From the NCBI GenBank assembly GCA_000293845.2, contig ALYF01000003.1:1-64000 (forward strand): DNA of 64,000 nt, read 5' to 3'. The position numbers were made by a program, and so were the translations under genes. How positions within the stretch are numbered: the first letter of the stretch is position 1; the number at the start of each line of letters is the position of its first letter. The stretch comes from an alpha proteobacterium IMCC14465 (GTDB lineage Bacteria > Pseudomonadota > Alphaproteobacteria > RS24). Below the pieces are notes generated by a model. The model had not been told where the DNA came from, ran no database searches, and saw only the letters and a list, made by a program, of their open reading frames with translations. Below are positions 25,220 through 35,595 of the stretch, in pieces.

Positions 25220-26323
25220 ATGATGGACAACATAATAAAAAAAGCGGTTCTGACATTGGTAATAACTGCACTGTCATTGCTTATCACCGCCCAGCTTTTA
25301 AAGCCTCAAATTGCCGCTTTTATTTTTTCTCGCGCATTGGAACAAAACCTTGGCAGGGATATATCTACCGACCTACCAGACGGGCTGCATGTGTTTATTT
25401 GCGGTGCTGGCGGACCCTTGCCGGATATGAGGCGCTCAGGCCCCTGTACGGGGATTATCGCAGGCGATAAATCCTATCTCTTTGATGCCGGGGCAGGAAA
25501 TGTCCGCAATCTGATGTTGATGGGGTTTCCATTTCATAAATTGGAAGCGATTTATCTCACCCATCTTCACTCCGATCACATAGACGGTTTGGGACAATTA
25601 ATGATTCAGACATGGATTGCAGGTCAACGTAAAACACCTATCATAATTTATGGACCTAGAGGCGTGACAAAAGTCGTCAATGGTTTCAACACGGCCTATG
25701 AGATTGATGCAGGTTTTAGAACCGCACATCATGGTCACGGCATTGCTCCTCCCGAAGGAGCCGGCGGGGTTGCCGTCCCGATAGAGACCCCCACAAAACA
25801 ATCTGATACAGCAGCCGCCACCCTATTACCCGTATCGCAAGCTGCCCTCAGCCTGCAAGCCATTTTGGTATCGCATGAGCCTGTTGAACCTGCTTTTGGT
25901 TACCGGCTCGATTACAAAAATCGATCCGTGGTTATCAGTGGTGATACAAAATTTGATAACAATCTATTAGTGGTATCTCAAAATGCAGATTTGTTGATAC
26001 ATGAGGTGTTGGACCCCGAAATGATTTTACAAATGGCTGATGTGTTGGACGCAAAAGGGCTGAATCATCTGGGAAAAGTTTTTCGGGATGTACCCGATTA
26101 CCATACCACCCCCGAAGAAACTGCCCGTATCGCCGCTGATGCCAATGTAGAGGAGTTGCTGATGCATCATATTGTTCCCCCGCTCCCGAGTGACTTACTG
26201 GAAACACTTTTTCTAGGGCAGGCGAATGAAATTTATGACGGCAAAATCACCATCGCTAAGGACGGAATGATTTTATCCTTGCCCGCTGGCACTGACGTCA
26301 TCAACCATAGATCGGGTCTTTAG
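25220..26323 (+). CDS. Membrane-anchored MBL-fold metallo-hydrolase (RNase Z/arylsulfatase-like)
   Basis: A 367-aa metallo-beta-lactamase-fold hydrolase with an N-terminal hydrophobic helix (VLTLVITALSLLITAQLL, residues ~9-27), suggesting export or anchoring. The zinc motif is HLHSDHIDGL, followed by ISGDTKFDNN and LMHHIVPPLP, the third ligand region. The layout resembles ribonuclease Z-like / arylsulfatase members, but an exported enzyme is unlikely to process tRNA. GGGAG lies ahead of two consecutive ATGs. It converges with the SulP gene at a 5-bp gap. Confidence 0.82.
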   Translation: MMDNIIKKAVLTLVITALSLLITAQLLKPQIAAFIFSRALEQNLGRDISTDLPDGLHVFICGAGGPLPDMRRSGPCTGIIAGDKSYLFDAGAGNVRNLMLMGFPFHKLEAIYLTHLHSDHIDGLGQLMIQTWIAGQRKTPIIIYGPRGVTKVVNGFNTAYEIDAGFRTAHHGHGIAPPEGAGGVAVPIETPTKQSDTAAATLLPVSQAALSLQAILVSHEPVEPAFGYRLDYKNRSVVISGDTKFDNNLLVVSQNADLLIHEVLDPEMILQMADVLDAKGLNHLGKVFRDVPDYHTTPEETARIAADANVEELLMHHIVPPLPSDLLETLFLGQANEIYDGKITIAKDGMILSLPAGTDVINHRSGL

Positions 26324-26328
26324 ACCTA

Positions 26329-28080
26329 TTATATATGACTGCCATCATGTGCGCTTTGGTCAGCTTCGGCGAGAGCCTTTTGGTTAATATATGTTTTCGG
26401 GTCAAGCTCAGACACAGCTTCAAAATGATGTAGAAAAACCTGCCCGTTTAAATGCTCAAGAAACTTCGCCTTTAACAATCTGTCTTCTACCGGCCCTTTG
26501 AGCTCAGAAAAATGCAACCCAATCGACCGCGCTTTCAGAAAGCTGTTCAGACTTTCAAGAACCTCAAGTGCCGAAGCATCAATAAGACTGATTGACGTGC
26601 AGTTCAAAACCACATGGCGAATATTCGGCGATTTCTCTAACCTGTCTTGAATCAGTTTTTCAATAAACTCTGCATTGGCAAAATAAATATTCTCATCAAT
26701 CCGAAGGGATAAAATAATCGGACTGGTTATGACATTATGGCGCAGAATATTCCTAAAATGTTGTGTCTCCGGCACCAGCCCAATCTCAGCAATATGCGGC
26801 TGGCTGGTTTGATAGAGGTAAAGCGCAATCGAGGCGGAAACACCGAAACTTACCCCCAGTTCAACCCCCATAAACAACGTCACAATAATCGTACCGAAAA
26901 TGGCAAAAAAATCTGACTTGGAATAACGCCAACTGTTTTTGAGAACCGACACATCAATCAAAGATAAAACGGCAATAATAATGGTCGCCGCCAGAACTGC
27001 CTTAGGGAGAAAATATAAATAAGGTGTAAAAATTAATGTCGCGACCCCAATACCAATCGCCGTAACCCCCCCTGCTGCTGGCGTCGCAGCCCCCGCATCA
27101 TAATTAACAACCGATCTGGCAAACCCACCTGTTACGGGATATCCACCGGAAAACGAAGCGGCGATATTGGCTGCGCCCAATCCGATTAATTCCTGATTGC
27201 TGTCGATGCGTTCATTTTTACGCGCAGCGAGCGTTTGCCCAACCGATACGGATTCGACAAAACCAATAATGCTAATGAACAAAGCCGGTAACCACAGCAC
27301 CTCAATCATATCCAGAGATAAATCAGGCCAGGTGAAAGAGGGTAAGCCTTGGGGAATTGTGCCGACAATCGCCACACTATCCCCCAGCGCAAAATACTGC
27401 ACCACCATAATGGACACAAAAACTGCCAATAAAGGACCCGCACGGCTGATATTACCAGCTAAACTCGATGAAAGACCACACGCCTGCAATAAGGGCTTCA
27501 TCCCTATTCTGACCCAGATGAGAAATATGAGCGCCACACACCCAATCATAAAGGCCGTGCTATTCACGTCATCTCGTCCATCAAACAAAGATACCAAAAG
27601 CGCCGGTAGAGTCTGACCAGATGCCGAAATACCAAAAATATGCCCGAGCTGGCTCGTTGCAATCAATAAGCCCGCCGCGATGATAAACCCCGAAATCACA
27701 GGATGGCTAAGAAAATTTGCGAGAAAGCCCAGTCGAAAAATACCCAATAAAAGAAGCATCACACCCGATAACAAAGCCAGCATCACTGCCGCGGAGATAT
27801 AGTCAACTTGGCCGGACTGCGTCAGCTTGCCAATTGCAGCAGCCGTCATCAGCGATATCACGGCAACCGGGCCAACAGCTAACGCATTGCTTGTGCCAAA
27901 AATCATATAAGCGACAAGTGGCATGATAGAGGCATAGAGGCCAATTTCCGGCGGCAGACCTGCGAGCAATGCATAGGCAAGCGATTGCGGTATCAGCATA
28001 ATGGTCACAATTATCGCAGCCGAGGCATCTTGATAGAAATGCGGCAAGCGATAGGTTTTACCCCAGCTCAATATTGGCAT
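26329..28080 (-). CDS. SulP-family anion transporter with STAS domain
   Basis: A 583-aa inner-membrane transporter with about 11-14 membrane segments and a C-terminal STAS domain (residues ~440-560, with SLIDASALEVLESL). The early motif IMLIPQSLAYALLAGLPPEIGLYAS is the SulP signature. The substrate may be sulfate, bicarbonate or another anion; its place beside persulfide-oxidising and YeeE/YedE genes favours a sulfur oxyanion such as sulfite or sulfate. The start is ATG 28080, with TTG 28092 as an alternative. The gene is last of a probable four-gene leftward unit. Confidence 0.9.
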   Translation of the reverse strand: MPILSWGKTYRLPHFYQDASAAIIVTIMLIPQSLAYALLAGLPPEIGLYASIMPLVAYMIFGTSNALAVGPVAVISLMTAAAIGKLTQSGQVDYISAAVMLALLSGVMLLLLGIFRLGFLANFLSHPVISGFIIAAGLLIATSQLGHIFGISASGQTLPALLVSLFDGRDDVNSTAFMIGCVALIFLIWVRIGMKPLLQACGLSSSLAGNISRAGPLLAVFVSIMVVQYFALGDSVAIVGTIPQGLPSFTWPDLSLDMIEVLWLPALFISIIGFVESVSVGQTLAARKNERIDSNQELIGLGAANIAASFSGGYPVTGGFARSVVNYDAGAATPAAGGVTAIGIGVATLIFTPYLYFLPKAVLAATIIIAVLSLIDVSVLKNSWRYSKSDFFAIFGTIIVTLFMGVELGVSFGVSASIALYLYQTSQPHIAEIGLVPETQHFRNILRHNVITSPIILSLRIDENIYFANAEFIEKLIQDRLEKSPNIRHVVLNCTSISLIDASALEVLESLNSFLKARSIGLHFSELKGPVEDRLLKAKFLEHLNGQVFLHHFEAVSELDPKTYINQKALAEADQSAHDGSHI

Positions 28081-28112
28081 AATATTCCGCAAATCTGTGC
28101 CACCCTTTTCGA

Positions 28113-28985
28113 TTAATTTTTAATACCTGACAAAGGCACTTTGAGATAAATGCTTCCATTGTTTTCAGCTTCAGGAAAATGACCTGCCCGCATATTCACC
28201 TGTATGGATGGCATTATTAGTTTTGGCATATCAAGTGTGGCATCCCGCTTTTGCCTCATGGCAACAAACTCATCTTCTGTGATGCCGTCCCGAATATGAA
28301 TGTTCATCTGACGTTGCTCATGGACCGTTGTTTGCCACTTAAAGTCGCGTCCATTTGGACCATAATCGTGACACATAAATAATCGCGTCTCATCCGGTAG
28401 AGACAAAATACGATGAATAGATTGATAAAGAGCCCGCGCATCTCCGCCAGGAAAATCCGCGCGTGCCGTGCCACCATCGGGCATAAATAACGTATCGCCA
28501 ACAAAAGCCGCATCACCGGTAATATGCGTCATACATGCTGGTGTGTGGCCGGGCGTATCTATGGCTAAGACTTCCAACGCTCCAATCTGATAGCTATCCC
28601 CATCTTTGAAAAGGTAATCAAACTGACTGCCATCAAGTTCAAAATCCGTCCCTTCATTGAAAATTTTTCCAAATACGGATTGAACCGTCGTAATACCGTG
28701 ACCAATGCCAAGCTTACCGCCGAGCCGTGATTGAATATAAGGCGCAGCAGATAAATGATCTGCGTGAACATGGGTTTCGATTAGCCAATCAACTTGCCAG
28801 CTTCTTTCGGATATAAAATCAATCAGATGATCTGCATGGGCATAGGAGATTTCTCCAGCGGCATAATCAATATCCATGACACTATCGATAATGGCGCAAT
28901 GTTGGCTGGCGGGGTCACGCACTATGTAACTGATTGTGTTGGTCGCTGTATCAAAAAAGCCGTGTATTTCTGGATTTGAGGTCAT
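28113..28985 (-). CDS. Persulfide dioxygenase-like MBL protein (Blh/ETHE1 type)
   Basis: A 290-aa MBL-fold protein of the Blh/ETHE1 type. Motif THVHADHLSAA supplies the mononuclear iron or metal ligands; FVGDTLFMPDGGTARADFPGGD and CHDYGPNGR complete the site. Such enzymes oxidise glutathione persulfide to sulfite. Upstream genes encode two YeeE/YedE proteins and downstream is SulP, matching the bigR/blh/pmp-type sulfide detoxification clusters of other proteobacteria. The cognate ArsR-family regulator BigR is not seen here. Confidence 0.87.
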   Translation of the reverse strand: MTSNPEIHGFFDTATNTISYIVRDPASQHCAIIDSVMDIDYAAGEISYAHADHLIDFISERSWQVDWLIETHVHADHLSAAPYIQSRLGGKLGIGHGITTVQSVFGKIFNEGTDFELDGSQFDYLFKDGDSYQIGALEVLAIDTPGHTPACMTHITGDAAFVGDTLFMPDGGTARADFPGGDARALYQSIHRILSLPDETRLFMCHDYGPNGRDFKWQTTVHEQRQMNIHIRDGITEDEFVAMRQKRDATLDMPKLIMPSIQVNMRAGHFPEAENNGSIYLKVPLSGIKN

Positions 28986-29076
28986 AAGAGATTTTTACTC
29001 AGCACTAGGTCAATTATACATTTTTTTTATGTAATTTACACTTGGGGCGCAAGTTAAAAAACGACTCATAGCGGTT

Positions 29077-29493
29077 TTAGATTTTAGGCTTAATAAATTT
29101 GGCGATATATAAACCCAGCAGCATGGGAATAAAAAACATCAATGCATTGCTCGATAGATAGGCAAGACCGGCTATGGCAGGCCCCGGGCATAATCCGCCT
29201 ACAGCCCAGCCAATACCAAATAAAGCCGCGCCAATCAGCAAAGGGCGATCAATGGCAACAGATTGAGGCAAAGAAAATGCGACGCTAAAATAGGGCTTAT
29301 TGCGATTTTTAAACACGCGCATGGCAAGAAGATTCACCACCAAGCCCCCGCCCATGACAAATGCCAGCGAAGGGTCCCAAGCCCCTGCCAAATCGAGAAA
29401 AGCTGAAACTTTACGAGGGTTCAACATGCCTGAAACAGACAATCCCAACCCAAAAATGACACCACTCCCAAGACCGATAACAAGTTGCATCAC
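29077..29493 (-). CDS. YeeE/YedE-family sulfur transport protein (PmpB-like)
   Basis: A 138-aa membrane protein with about four helices, one half of a split YeeE/YedE transporter. The conserved Cys is in GGLCPGPAIAGL near residue 105. Paired proteins of this type (PmpA/PmpB, DUF6691 group) are thought to move thiosulfate- or sulfur-containing ions. Its start overlaps the stop of the other half by 4 nt (ATGA), so the two are translated together. Confidence 0.88.
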   Translation of the reverse strand: MMQLVIGLGSGVIFGLGLSVSGMLNPRKVSAFLDLAGAWDPSLAFVMGGGLVVNLLAMRVFKNRNKPYFSVAFSLPQSVAIDRPLLIGAALFGIGWAVGGLCPGPAIAGLAYLSSNALMFFIPMLLGLYIAKFIKPKI

Positions 29494-29939
29494 ATCCCCA
29501 CCAGATGATTAAGAATAAAAGTTGTCACAAAGCCCGTCGCCATAAAAGTCAGCACGGCAGCAAGAGACCGCCTACTGAATCGCGCCAAACCGCAAATACC
29601 GTGACCCGACGTACACCCCGACCCAATGCCCGTGCCAAGGCCAACAATCAGACCGGCAAGAATTAATCTGCCATCCTGTGCGATATACTCACTTTGCGGC
29701 AGGGTACCCGTCAGCAACATATATATAATTGGGCCTAATATGACGCCGACCAGAAACGCCAATCGCCACGATAAACCATCGCGTGCCGCGGGGTGCAGTA
29801 TCCCTTCCAATGCAGAAGCCGCAATGCCACTCGCACCAAGAACACGCCCGTTCAATACATATAAGATAGCCGCTGCCAGGCCAATCAACCCGCCCCCAAT
29901 CAAGGCAGATAGAGGCGTGAAATTATCAATATCAATCAT
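29490..29939 (-). CDS. YeeE/YedE-family sulfur transport protein (PmpA-like)
   Basis: A 149-aa membrane protein with about four helices, the partner of the preceding entry. The conserved Cys pair is in GSGCTSGHGICGL around residue 105. It heads the probable sulfur unit (this gene, PmpB-like, persulfide dioxygenase-like, SulP). The start is ATG 29939, 24 nt beyond the end of the amidase gene. Confidence 0.88.
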   Translation of the reverse strand: MIDIDNFTPLSALIGGGLIGLAAAILYVLNGRVLGASGIAASALEGILHPAARDGLSWRLAFLVGVILGPIIYMLLTGTLPQSEYIAQDGRLILAGLIVGLGTGIGSGCTSGHGICGLARFSRRSLAAVLTFMATGFVTTFILNHLVGM

Positions 29940-29963
29940 TACGCAACACCCTCACGCACTCAA

Positions 29964-31472
29964 TTAAGCCGAAATAGGCGGCTTATCCCCTATCCAAGGC
30001 ATGTCGCTTTCAAGCTGATAAGCAATATCGAGCAACATAGCTTCCTCTCCGGTATTGGCAGCAATTTGCACGCCAATAGGAATGCCAGATTTACTAAACC
30101 CGCCCGGCACTGACATAGCAGGTCGTCCAAGCGCATTATTTATCGGCGTATAGGCCGTGAACTGCGCCAAACGGTCAAACAATTCCTGAGTAATTACATC
30201 TTTATTGGAACCGTCTTCCTTCGCATCTTCAAGTGCATCTGTGAAATAGCCAAGCTTCGGCGCAGGCATTGAAGAAATCGGCGAAATCCATGCATCATAA
30301 GATTGATAAAATTTATTTACTTGGCTTTCCAACTCGCCAAGTATCTCTTTAACCCGTGCCATATCGACTGCAGGTTTTTCAACGTAAAATTCAATCATTT
30401 TCATTGTAGAGGGTTCAAGCAACCCACTTTCAGAAGCAGGAACACCGGTCACTCTTTCTGCGATACTCAGCAGGCCATTCGCACCCTGCGCCCATAGACC
30501 GGCAAATAAATCTTGGAAAAGCGGATTATCATGCGGCGACGTGCTGACCTCCTCGACCTCATGACCCAAGCGTTCCAATCGACGCGCTAATTTTTGAACA
30601 ATGCGTTTCGTATCGTAATCGGGTTGAGTTGTCCCGGCATTTAACGACAGCGCAAACTTTCTTTTCTTATTAGACGGCCCTTCCACATAGCCAATTGGGG
30701 GCAAGGTTGCGCCCGGCCCATTTTCAGTCAAAGCCAGCATAAAGGCACTATCGCGAACCGTTCGGCTAATGGCGTGCCGCACGGTAAGATTAACCGGTTG
30801 TTCCTCATAGCCTTGATCACCAAAGCGACCATTAGAAGGCTTAATCCCAAAGACATGACATGCCGCAGCCGGAAATCTAATAGACCCACCCCCATCACTT
30901 GCTTGTGCCGCCGCAACCATGCGAGAGGCCACCGCCGCAGCCGAACCACCTGATGACCCGCCCGTAGAATGGTTTAAATTCCAAGGATTGCGAGTTGGCC
31001 CATTGGCAATCGGCTCTGTCGTTGGCATCAGACCAAATTCTGGCGTATTGGTTTTGCCGAGAATGATGACACCGGTAGAGAGAATATTATCTGTATAAGG
31101 ACTTTGGCGAGTTGATGTATGACTACTAAACAATCGTGACCCGCGTGTTGTCCGTACACCAGTAAGCGAATTCAAATCCTTGAGCATATAAGGCACACCG
31201 GCAAGTGGGCCGGTTGGCTTATTAACTATTTGTCTCGCACCATAATCATATGTTTTGGTAACCATGGCATTGAGGTGCGGGTCTAGCGCATCAATTCTGT
31301 CCATGGCCGCTTTCATGACCTCAAACATAGAAACCCGACCCGATGAAATCTCAGCAGCAGTATCAATCATATCAAGATGAGCTAAGTCTTTATAAGTACC
31401 CGCCCGCGCTGTCGTGAGTGAGTTATAAAAAGTTCCCGCCATAAGTGTTTTAAAAAAGAATCTTCTTTTCAC
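29964..31472 (-). CDS. Exported amidase (amidase-signature family)
   Basis: A 502-aa amidase-signature hydrolase. The Ser-Ser-Lys triad region is visible: [10 protein letters not shown] (Lys ~92), [14 protein letters not shown], and the [10 protein letters not shown] loop. An N-terminal segment with twin arginines ([12 protein letters not shown]) ahead of a short hydrophobic stretch suggests export, possibly by Tat, with cleavage after ARA. It would hydrolyse an amide or aryl-amide; the substrate is not evident. It lies on the same strand just upstream of the sulfur unit. Confidence 0.87.
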   Translation of the reverse strand: MKRRFFFKTLMAGTFYNSLTTARAGTYKDLAHLDMIDTAAEISSGRVSMFEVMKAAMDRIDALDPHLNAMVTKTYDYGARQIVNKPTGPLAGVPYMLKDLNSLTGVRTTRGSRLFSSHTSTRQSPYTDNILSTGVIILGKTNTPEFGLMPTTEPIANGPTRNPWNLNHSTGGSSGGSAAAVASRMVAAAQASDGGGSIRFPAAACHVFGIKPSNGRFGDQGYEEQPVNLTVRHAISRTVRDSAFMLALTENGPGATLPPIGYVEGPSNKKRKFALSLNAGTTQPDYDTKRIVQKLARRLERLGHEVEEVSTSPHDNPLFQDLFAGLWAQGANGLLSIAERVTGVPASESGLLEPSTMKMIEFYVEKPAVDMARVKEILGELESQVNKFYQSYDAWISPISSMPAPKLGYFTDALEDAKEDGSNKDVITQELFDRLAQFTAYTPINNALGRPAMSVPGGFSKSGIPIGVQIAANTGEEAMLLDIAYQLESDMPWIGDKPPISA

Positions 31473-31547
31473 AGCTTTCTCCCTTTAATGGCGCAGAACT
31501 CTTTTACTGAAACAGCGCCGATATTATTTTTATCAACACCTAAGTTT

Positions 31548-32819
31548 TCATTTTTTTGAACTTTCTACAAGTTCTAAAACCCTCAATAAATTGCCACTCC
31601 ACATAGCGGCAATATCTGCATCCGACATCCCTGCCTCGCGCATAGCCGCGGTAATTTTAGGTAAACCTAAAATATCTTGAAGACCGTCAACACCGCCACC
31701 ACCATCCCAGTCCAGACCGATGCCAATATGCGCCGCCCCCATCAATGCATGCGCATGATAAATATGCGCCATTACATTATCAAAACTGGCAAAATCTGGC
31801 GGGTATTTCGCATCAATAGCGCGGCGTGCCTCCAAAAATGCCATCGTGTCGGCCTCTGTTTGTAACGGGTTCTCACGCAACTCTTTGAAGAGTGCGACCA
31901 GAGCCGGACGCCTTGCCGGATCTATATTTAGTTTTTTCAGATAACCGGAAAGCGAATTAATATGCATAACGCCGCCCGAAGCTGCGAGGTCTAATAATAA
32001 CGCATCACCGACATTACGCGGATGCTCATATAAATGCCCTGCCCCGGAATGTGAAAGGATGACAGGTGTTTTTGACAATTCAATTGCTTGCGCCAGCGCG
32101 ACATCATGCGCGTGGGACATATCGATAATCATTCCTAGCGCATTGGCGCGGCGGATAAGCTCCATCCCCAAGGGCGATAAGCCATTCCATACCGGCCCCT
32201 CAGGGTCTGTCGAGCTGTCAGCAAACTGGTTATTGGTCATATGCACCAACCCAACCATGCGAACACCTGCCTGATAAAACGCATCAAGCTGTGTCAAATC
32301 CGTGCCAAGTGGATAGGCGTTTTCAATACTCTTATAAACAACGCGCTTGCCTTTAGCGACAATGGTCGCGGCTTCATCTGCTGTTGTCGCAAGCGTAAAA
32401 TCATCGGCATGATCGGCCAGCATTTTGTCAATCAAATCATTGCGGTGCCAAGCATGGGCGCGGGCATCCTCATAGCCTTGAGGTGTTAATGCGCCCTGCG
32501 GGGTGTAAATTACCCAGAAACCACCATCCAAGCCTCCTTCGCGCATACGCGGCAAATCAATCTGGGCATAATCATGCATTGGGTCGTGACGCAATGTGAT
32601 ATCAAAGCCGGGACGATCAAGCACAAGTGGTGTATCTAGATGCGCGTCCAGCACCAGAAAATTGTCATGCGAAATACGAGGTGATATTTCTGGTTTATTT
32701 TCTTGAGAACAGGCCTGCAAAACAAACAACGCCATTACGGGCAAAACCAAACCCTTGATGAACCAAACCGAGAGACAAGCCTGTCCCTTCTCAAACATAC
32801 GCAACGCAACATTTACCAT
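31548..32819 (-). CDS. Membrane dipeptidase lipoprotein (peptidase M19)
   Basis: A 423-aa dipeptidase of the renal dipeptidase family, a zinc enzyme that cleaves dipeptides including D-residue substrates. Metal-binding AHLDTPL, ILSHSGAGHL and GIGLDWDGGGGVDGL are visible. The N-terminus has a membrane segment and lipobox LQAC followed by Ser, so it should be an outer-membrane or periplasmic lipoprotein. The start is uncertain: ATG 32819 is preferred, 32798 is also possible, and neither has a strong ribosome-binding site. Confidence 0.87.
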   Translation of the reverse strand: MVNVALRMFEKGQACLSVWFIKGLVLPVMALFVLQACSQENKPEISPRISHDNFLVLDAHLDTPLVLDRPGFDITLRHDPMHDYAQIDLPRMREGGLDGGFWVIYTPQGALTPQGYEDARAHAWHRNDLIDKMLADHADDFTLATTADEAATIVAKGKRVVYKSIENAYPLGTDLTQLDAFYQAGVRMVGLVHMTNNQFADSSTDPEGPVWNGLSPLGMELIRRANALGMIIDMSHAHDVALAQAIELSKTPVILSHSGAGHLYEHPRNVGDALLLDLAASGGVMHINSLSGYLKKLNIDPARRPALVALFKELRENPLQTEADTMAFLEARRAIDAKYPPDFASFDNVMAHIYHAHALMGAAHIGIGLDWDGGGGVDGLQDILGLPKITAAMREAGMSDADIAAMWSGNLLRVLELVESSKK

Positions 32820-32970
32820 GAAACAATTGTGAGCTTGAAATTGTAGCCTGGCAAGTCCCGAACGCACTTTAATGTTTTCAAAGGAAAACAGTGAAATATG
32901 CGGCAAAAGAAACTAAACTAAGCTAATGTCCAAACGCTGAAAGCATGAAGGCGAAAAAGAGGAGATAAAA

Positions 32971-33621
32971 ATGAAATTTTTTGTTGATACAGCTGATATC
33001 GGTGAAATTAACGAGTTAAATACAGCCGGTCTGATTGATGGTGTCACAACCAACCCCTCTTTGATAAAAAAAGCCGGACGGGATTTTAAGGAAATTATCG
33101 CAGAAATCTGTCAGGTCACAGATGGCGATGTCAGCGCCGAAGTTATTGCGATTGACCAGCAAAATATGATTGAGCAAGGCAAAGTCCTCGCCAAAATCGC
33201 CAGCAATGTCGTCGTGAAATTGCCCCTCACAGGCGATGGTTTAAAGGCGTGCCGTGCGCTAACAGCAGAGGGTATTAAAACCAATGTCACCCTCTGTTTT
33301 TCCGCCAATCAAGGTCTGCTGGCTGCCAAAGCAGGCGCGACCTATATTTCCCCTTTTATCGGGCGGATTGATGATATCCACACAGATGGCATGGAACTGA
33401 TTAATCATCTGCGTATCATTTACGACAATTACGACTTTGACACACAAATCCTCGCAGCTTCCATCCGTACCCCGCTTCATGTCAGGGACTCGGCACTTTA
33501 TGGTGCAGATGTTGCGACTGTGCCACCCGCCGTATTATGGGGGCTCCTCAACCACCCGCTAACCGCAAAAGGGCTGGATCAATTCGTCGAGGATGCCAAG
33601 GCTGCCGATATAAAAATTTAA
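32971..33621 (+). CDS. tal: Transaldolase (small, FSA/TalC type)
   Basis: A 216-aa single-domain transaldolase of the fructose-6-phosphate aldolase/TalC type. The opening [13 protein letters not shown], then [23 protein letters not shown] (Schiff-base Lys) and FVEDA-type C-terminus all match. It transfers a dihydroxyacetone unit in the non-oxidative pentose-phosphate pathway. GAGGAG precedes the ATG. It stands upstream of typA on the same strand. Confidence 0.94.
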   Translation: MKFFVDTADIGEINELNTAGLIDGVTTNPSLIKKAGRDFKEIIAEICQVTDGDVSAEVIAIDQQNMIEQGKVLAKIASNVVVKLPLTGDGLKACRALTAEGIKTNVTLCFSANQGLLAAKAGATYISPFIGRIDDIHTDGMELINHLRIIYDNYDFDTQILAASIRTPLHVRDSALYGADVATVPPAVLWGLLNHPLTAKGLDQFVEDAKAADIKI

Positions 33622-33695
33622 AAACCGAGTTTCTGCTTCCCACAAAGGCCAAGAAGCGATAGAAGCCGAATAACGCCAATTACTGAGGTTCCCTT

Positions 33696-35534
33696 ATGAC
33701 CGCCACCCCGGCGCAAAATCTGCGCAATATTGCCATTATTGCCCATGTTGACCATGGCAAAACCACACTCATTGACGCGATTATGAAACAATCCGGCCTG
33801 TTCCGAGATAACCAGGCGGTCGATGAACGCGTCATGGACTCCGGCGACTTGGAAAAAGAACGCGGCATTACCATTCTCGCCAAGCCAACATCCATCACCT
33901 GGCAAGACACGCGTATTAATATTATTGATACGCCGGGCCACGCGGATTTTGGCGGAGAGGTTGAGCGCGTTCTGGATATGGCAGATGGGGTGATATTGCT
34001 TACCGATGCAGCAGAAGGCCCGATGCCACAAACGAAATTCGTACTCGGCAAGGCACTCGCGCAAGGTCTACGTCCTATCGTCGTTATCAATAAAGTCGAC
34101 CGGCCTGACGGACGACCAGATGAAGTTGTCGATGAGGTCTTTGATTTATTCGTTTCACTGGATGCCAGCCCTGAGCAGCTTGACTTTCCTATCCTCTATG
34201 CCTCCGGTCGCGATGGCTGGTGCGCCACTGAACTGGATGATGCGCGTGACAATCTTCATCCGCTGCTGGATGTTATCCTCGCCCATGTGCCGCCACCCTT
34301 GGTTGAACCTAATAAGCCCTTTGCCATGCTCGCAACATTGCTTGATAGCGACCCCTATATTGGTCGTTGCTTAACGGGACGCGTCTTACAAGGCAAAGCA
34401 ACACTCAATGCCGCAGTGAAGGCGATTAATCTTAATGGCGACCAGATTGAAACAGGCCGCCTGACCAAATTGTTGCGCTTTGAAGGCACAAAGCGTGTGC
34501 CGGTTGAAGAAGTCCAAGCCGGAGACTTGATATGTATTGCTGGTCTCACCAAAGCATCGGTGGCTGACACAATCGGCGATCCGAGCATTACTGATGCCCT
34601 TGCCTCAACCCCAATTGACCCGCCTACAATGTCTGTCACCATCACGGTAAATGACAGCCCCTTTGCAGGGCAAGAAGGCAAAAAGGTGACCTCTACGGTT
34701 ATCCGCGAGAGATTGCTTGCTGAAGTTGAAACCAATGTTGCCATTACATTTGCCGAAAGCGACAATAAGGATGCATTTGAAATTGGTGGGCGTGGCGAGT
34801 TGCAACTGGGCGTATTGATTGAAACCATGCGCCGCGAAGGTTTTGAAATGAACGTCTCGCGCCCGAAAGTTCTGCTTCGTAACGAAAACGGTCAAAAGCT
34901 TGAACCTGTCGAAGAAGTCACGATTGACGTGGATGAAGAATTTTCGTCCACCGTGGTCGACAGCATGAACCGCCGCAAAGCCAAAATGATAGATATGCGT
35001 TCAGCTGGCGCAGGAAAGTCGCGGATTGTGTTTCATGCGCCGTCTCGTGGCTTGATTGGTTATCAGAGCCGCTTCCTGACCCAAACGCGGGGTACGGGGG
35101 TTTTGAATCGTGTATTCCACGAATACGCACCCTATAGCGGTGATATTCCCGGGCGCCGAAATGGCGCACTGATTGCCAGTGAAACCGGCACGGCGGTTGC
35201 CTATGCGCTTTTCAATCTGCAAGACCGTGGCGTCATGTTTATTGATCCGCAAACCCCCGTCTATCACGGCATGATTGTCGGCGAGCATAGCCGCGATAAT
35301 GATTTGGAAATTAATGTACTTAAGGGCAAGAAACTGACCAATATGCGCGCCTCCGGTACAGATGAAGCTGTGACCCTGACACCGCCGCGTCGTATGTCAC
35401 TGGAAGACATGATGGCCTATGTCGAATTTGACGAATTGCTGGAAGTCACCCCGACCAGCCTGCGGCTGCGCAAGCGTTATTTGCTGGAACATGAACGCAA
35501 GAAATTCCGCCGCCAGATGGAAGAAGCCGAATAG
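33696..35534 (+). CDS. typA: Ribosome-associated GTPase TypA/BipA
   Basis: A 612-aa translational GTPase, the usual BipA length. G1 is AHVDHGKTTLID, the switch region is RGITILAKPTS, G3 is DTPGHADFGGEV and G4 is NKVD. The C-terminal half contains GRGELQLGVLIETMRREG and the BipA-specific tail RLRKRYLLEHERKKFRRQ. It assists 50S assembly and stress or low-temperature growth. It begins 74 nt after tal and may share its transcript. Confidence 0.97.
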   Translation: MTATPAQNLRNIAIIAHVDHGKTTLIDAIMKQSGLFRDNQAVDERVMDSGDLEKERGITILAKPTSITWQDTRINIIDTPGHADFGGEVERVLDMADGVILLTDAAEGPMPQTKFVLGKALAQGLRPIVVINKVDRPDGRPDEVVDEVFDLFVSLDASPEQLDFPILYASGRDGWCATELDDARDNLHPLLDVILAHVPPPLVEPNKPFAMLATLLDSDPYIGRCLTGRVLQGKATLNAAVKAINLNGDQIETGRLTKLLRFEGTKRVPVEEVQAGDLICIAGLTKASVADTIGDPSITDALASTPIDPPTMSVTITVNDSPFAGQEGKKVTSTVIRERLLAEVETNVAITFAESDNKDAFEIGGRGELQLGVLIETMRREGFEMNVSRPKVLLRNENGQKLEPVEEVTIDVDEEFSSTVVDSMNRRKAKMIDMRSAGAGKSRIVFHAPSRGLIGYQSRFLTQTRGTGVLNRVFHEYAPYSGDIPGRRNGALIASETGTAVAYALFNLQDRGVMFIDPQTPVYHGMIVGEHSRDNDLEINVLKGKKLTNMRASGTDEAVTLTPPRRMSLEDMMAYVEFDELLEVTPTSLRLRKRYLLEHERKKFRRQMEEAE

Positions 35535-35595
35535 AAGAAAAAATACAGACGCATAAAGCCGGATACAGACTGGCCTTAAACTTTGCCGCAATAGG

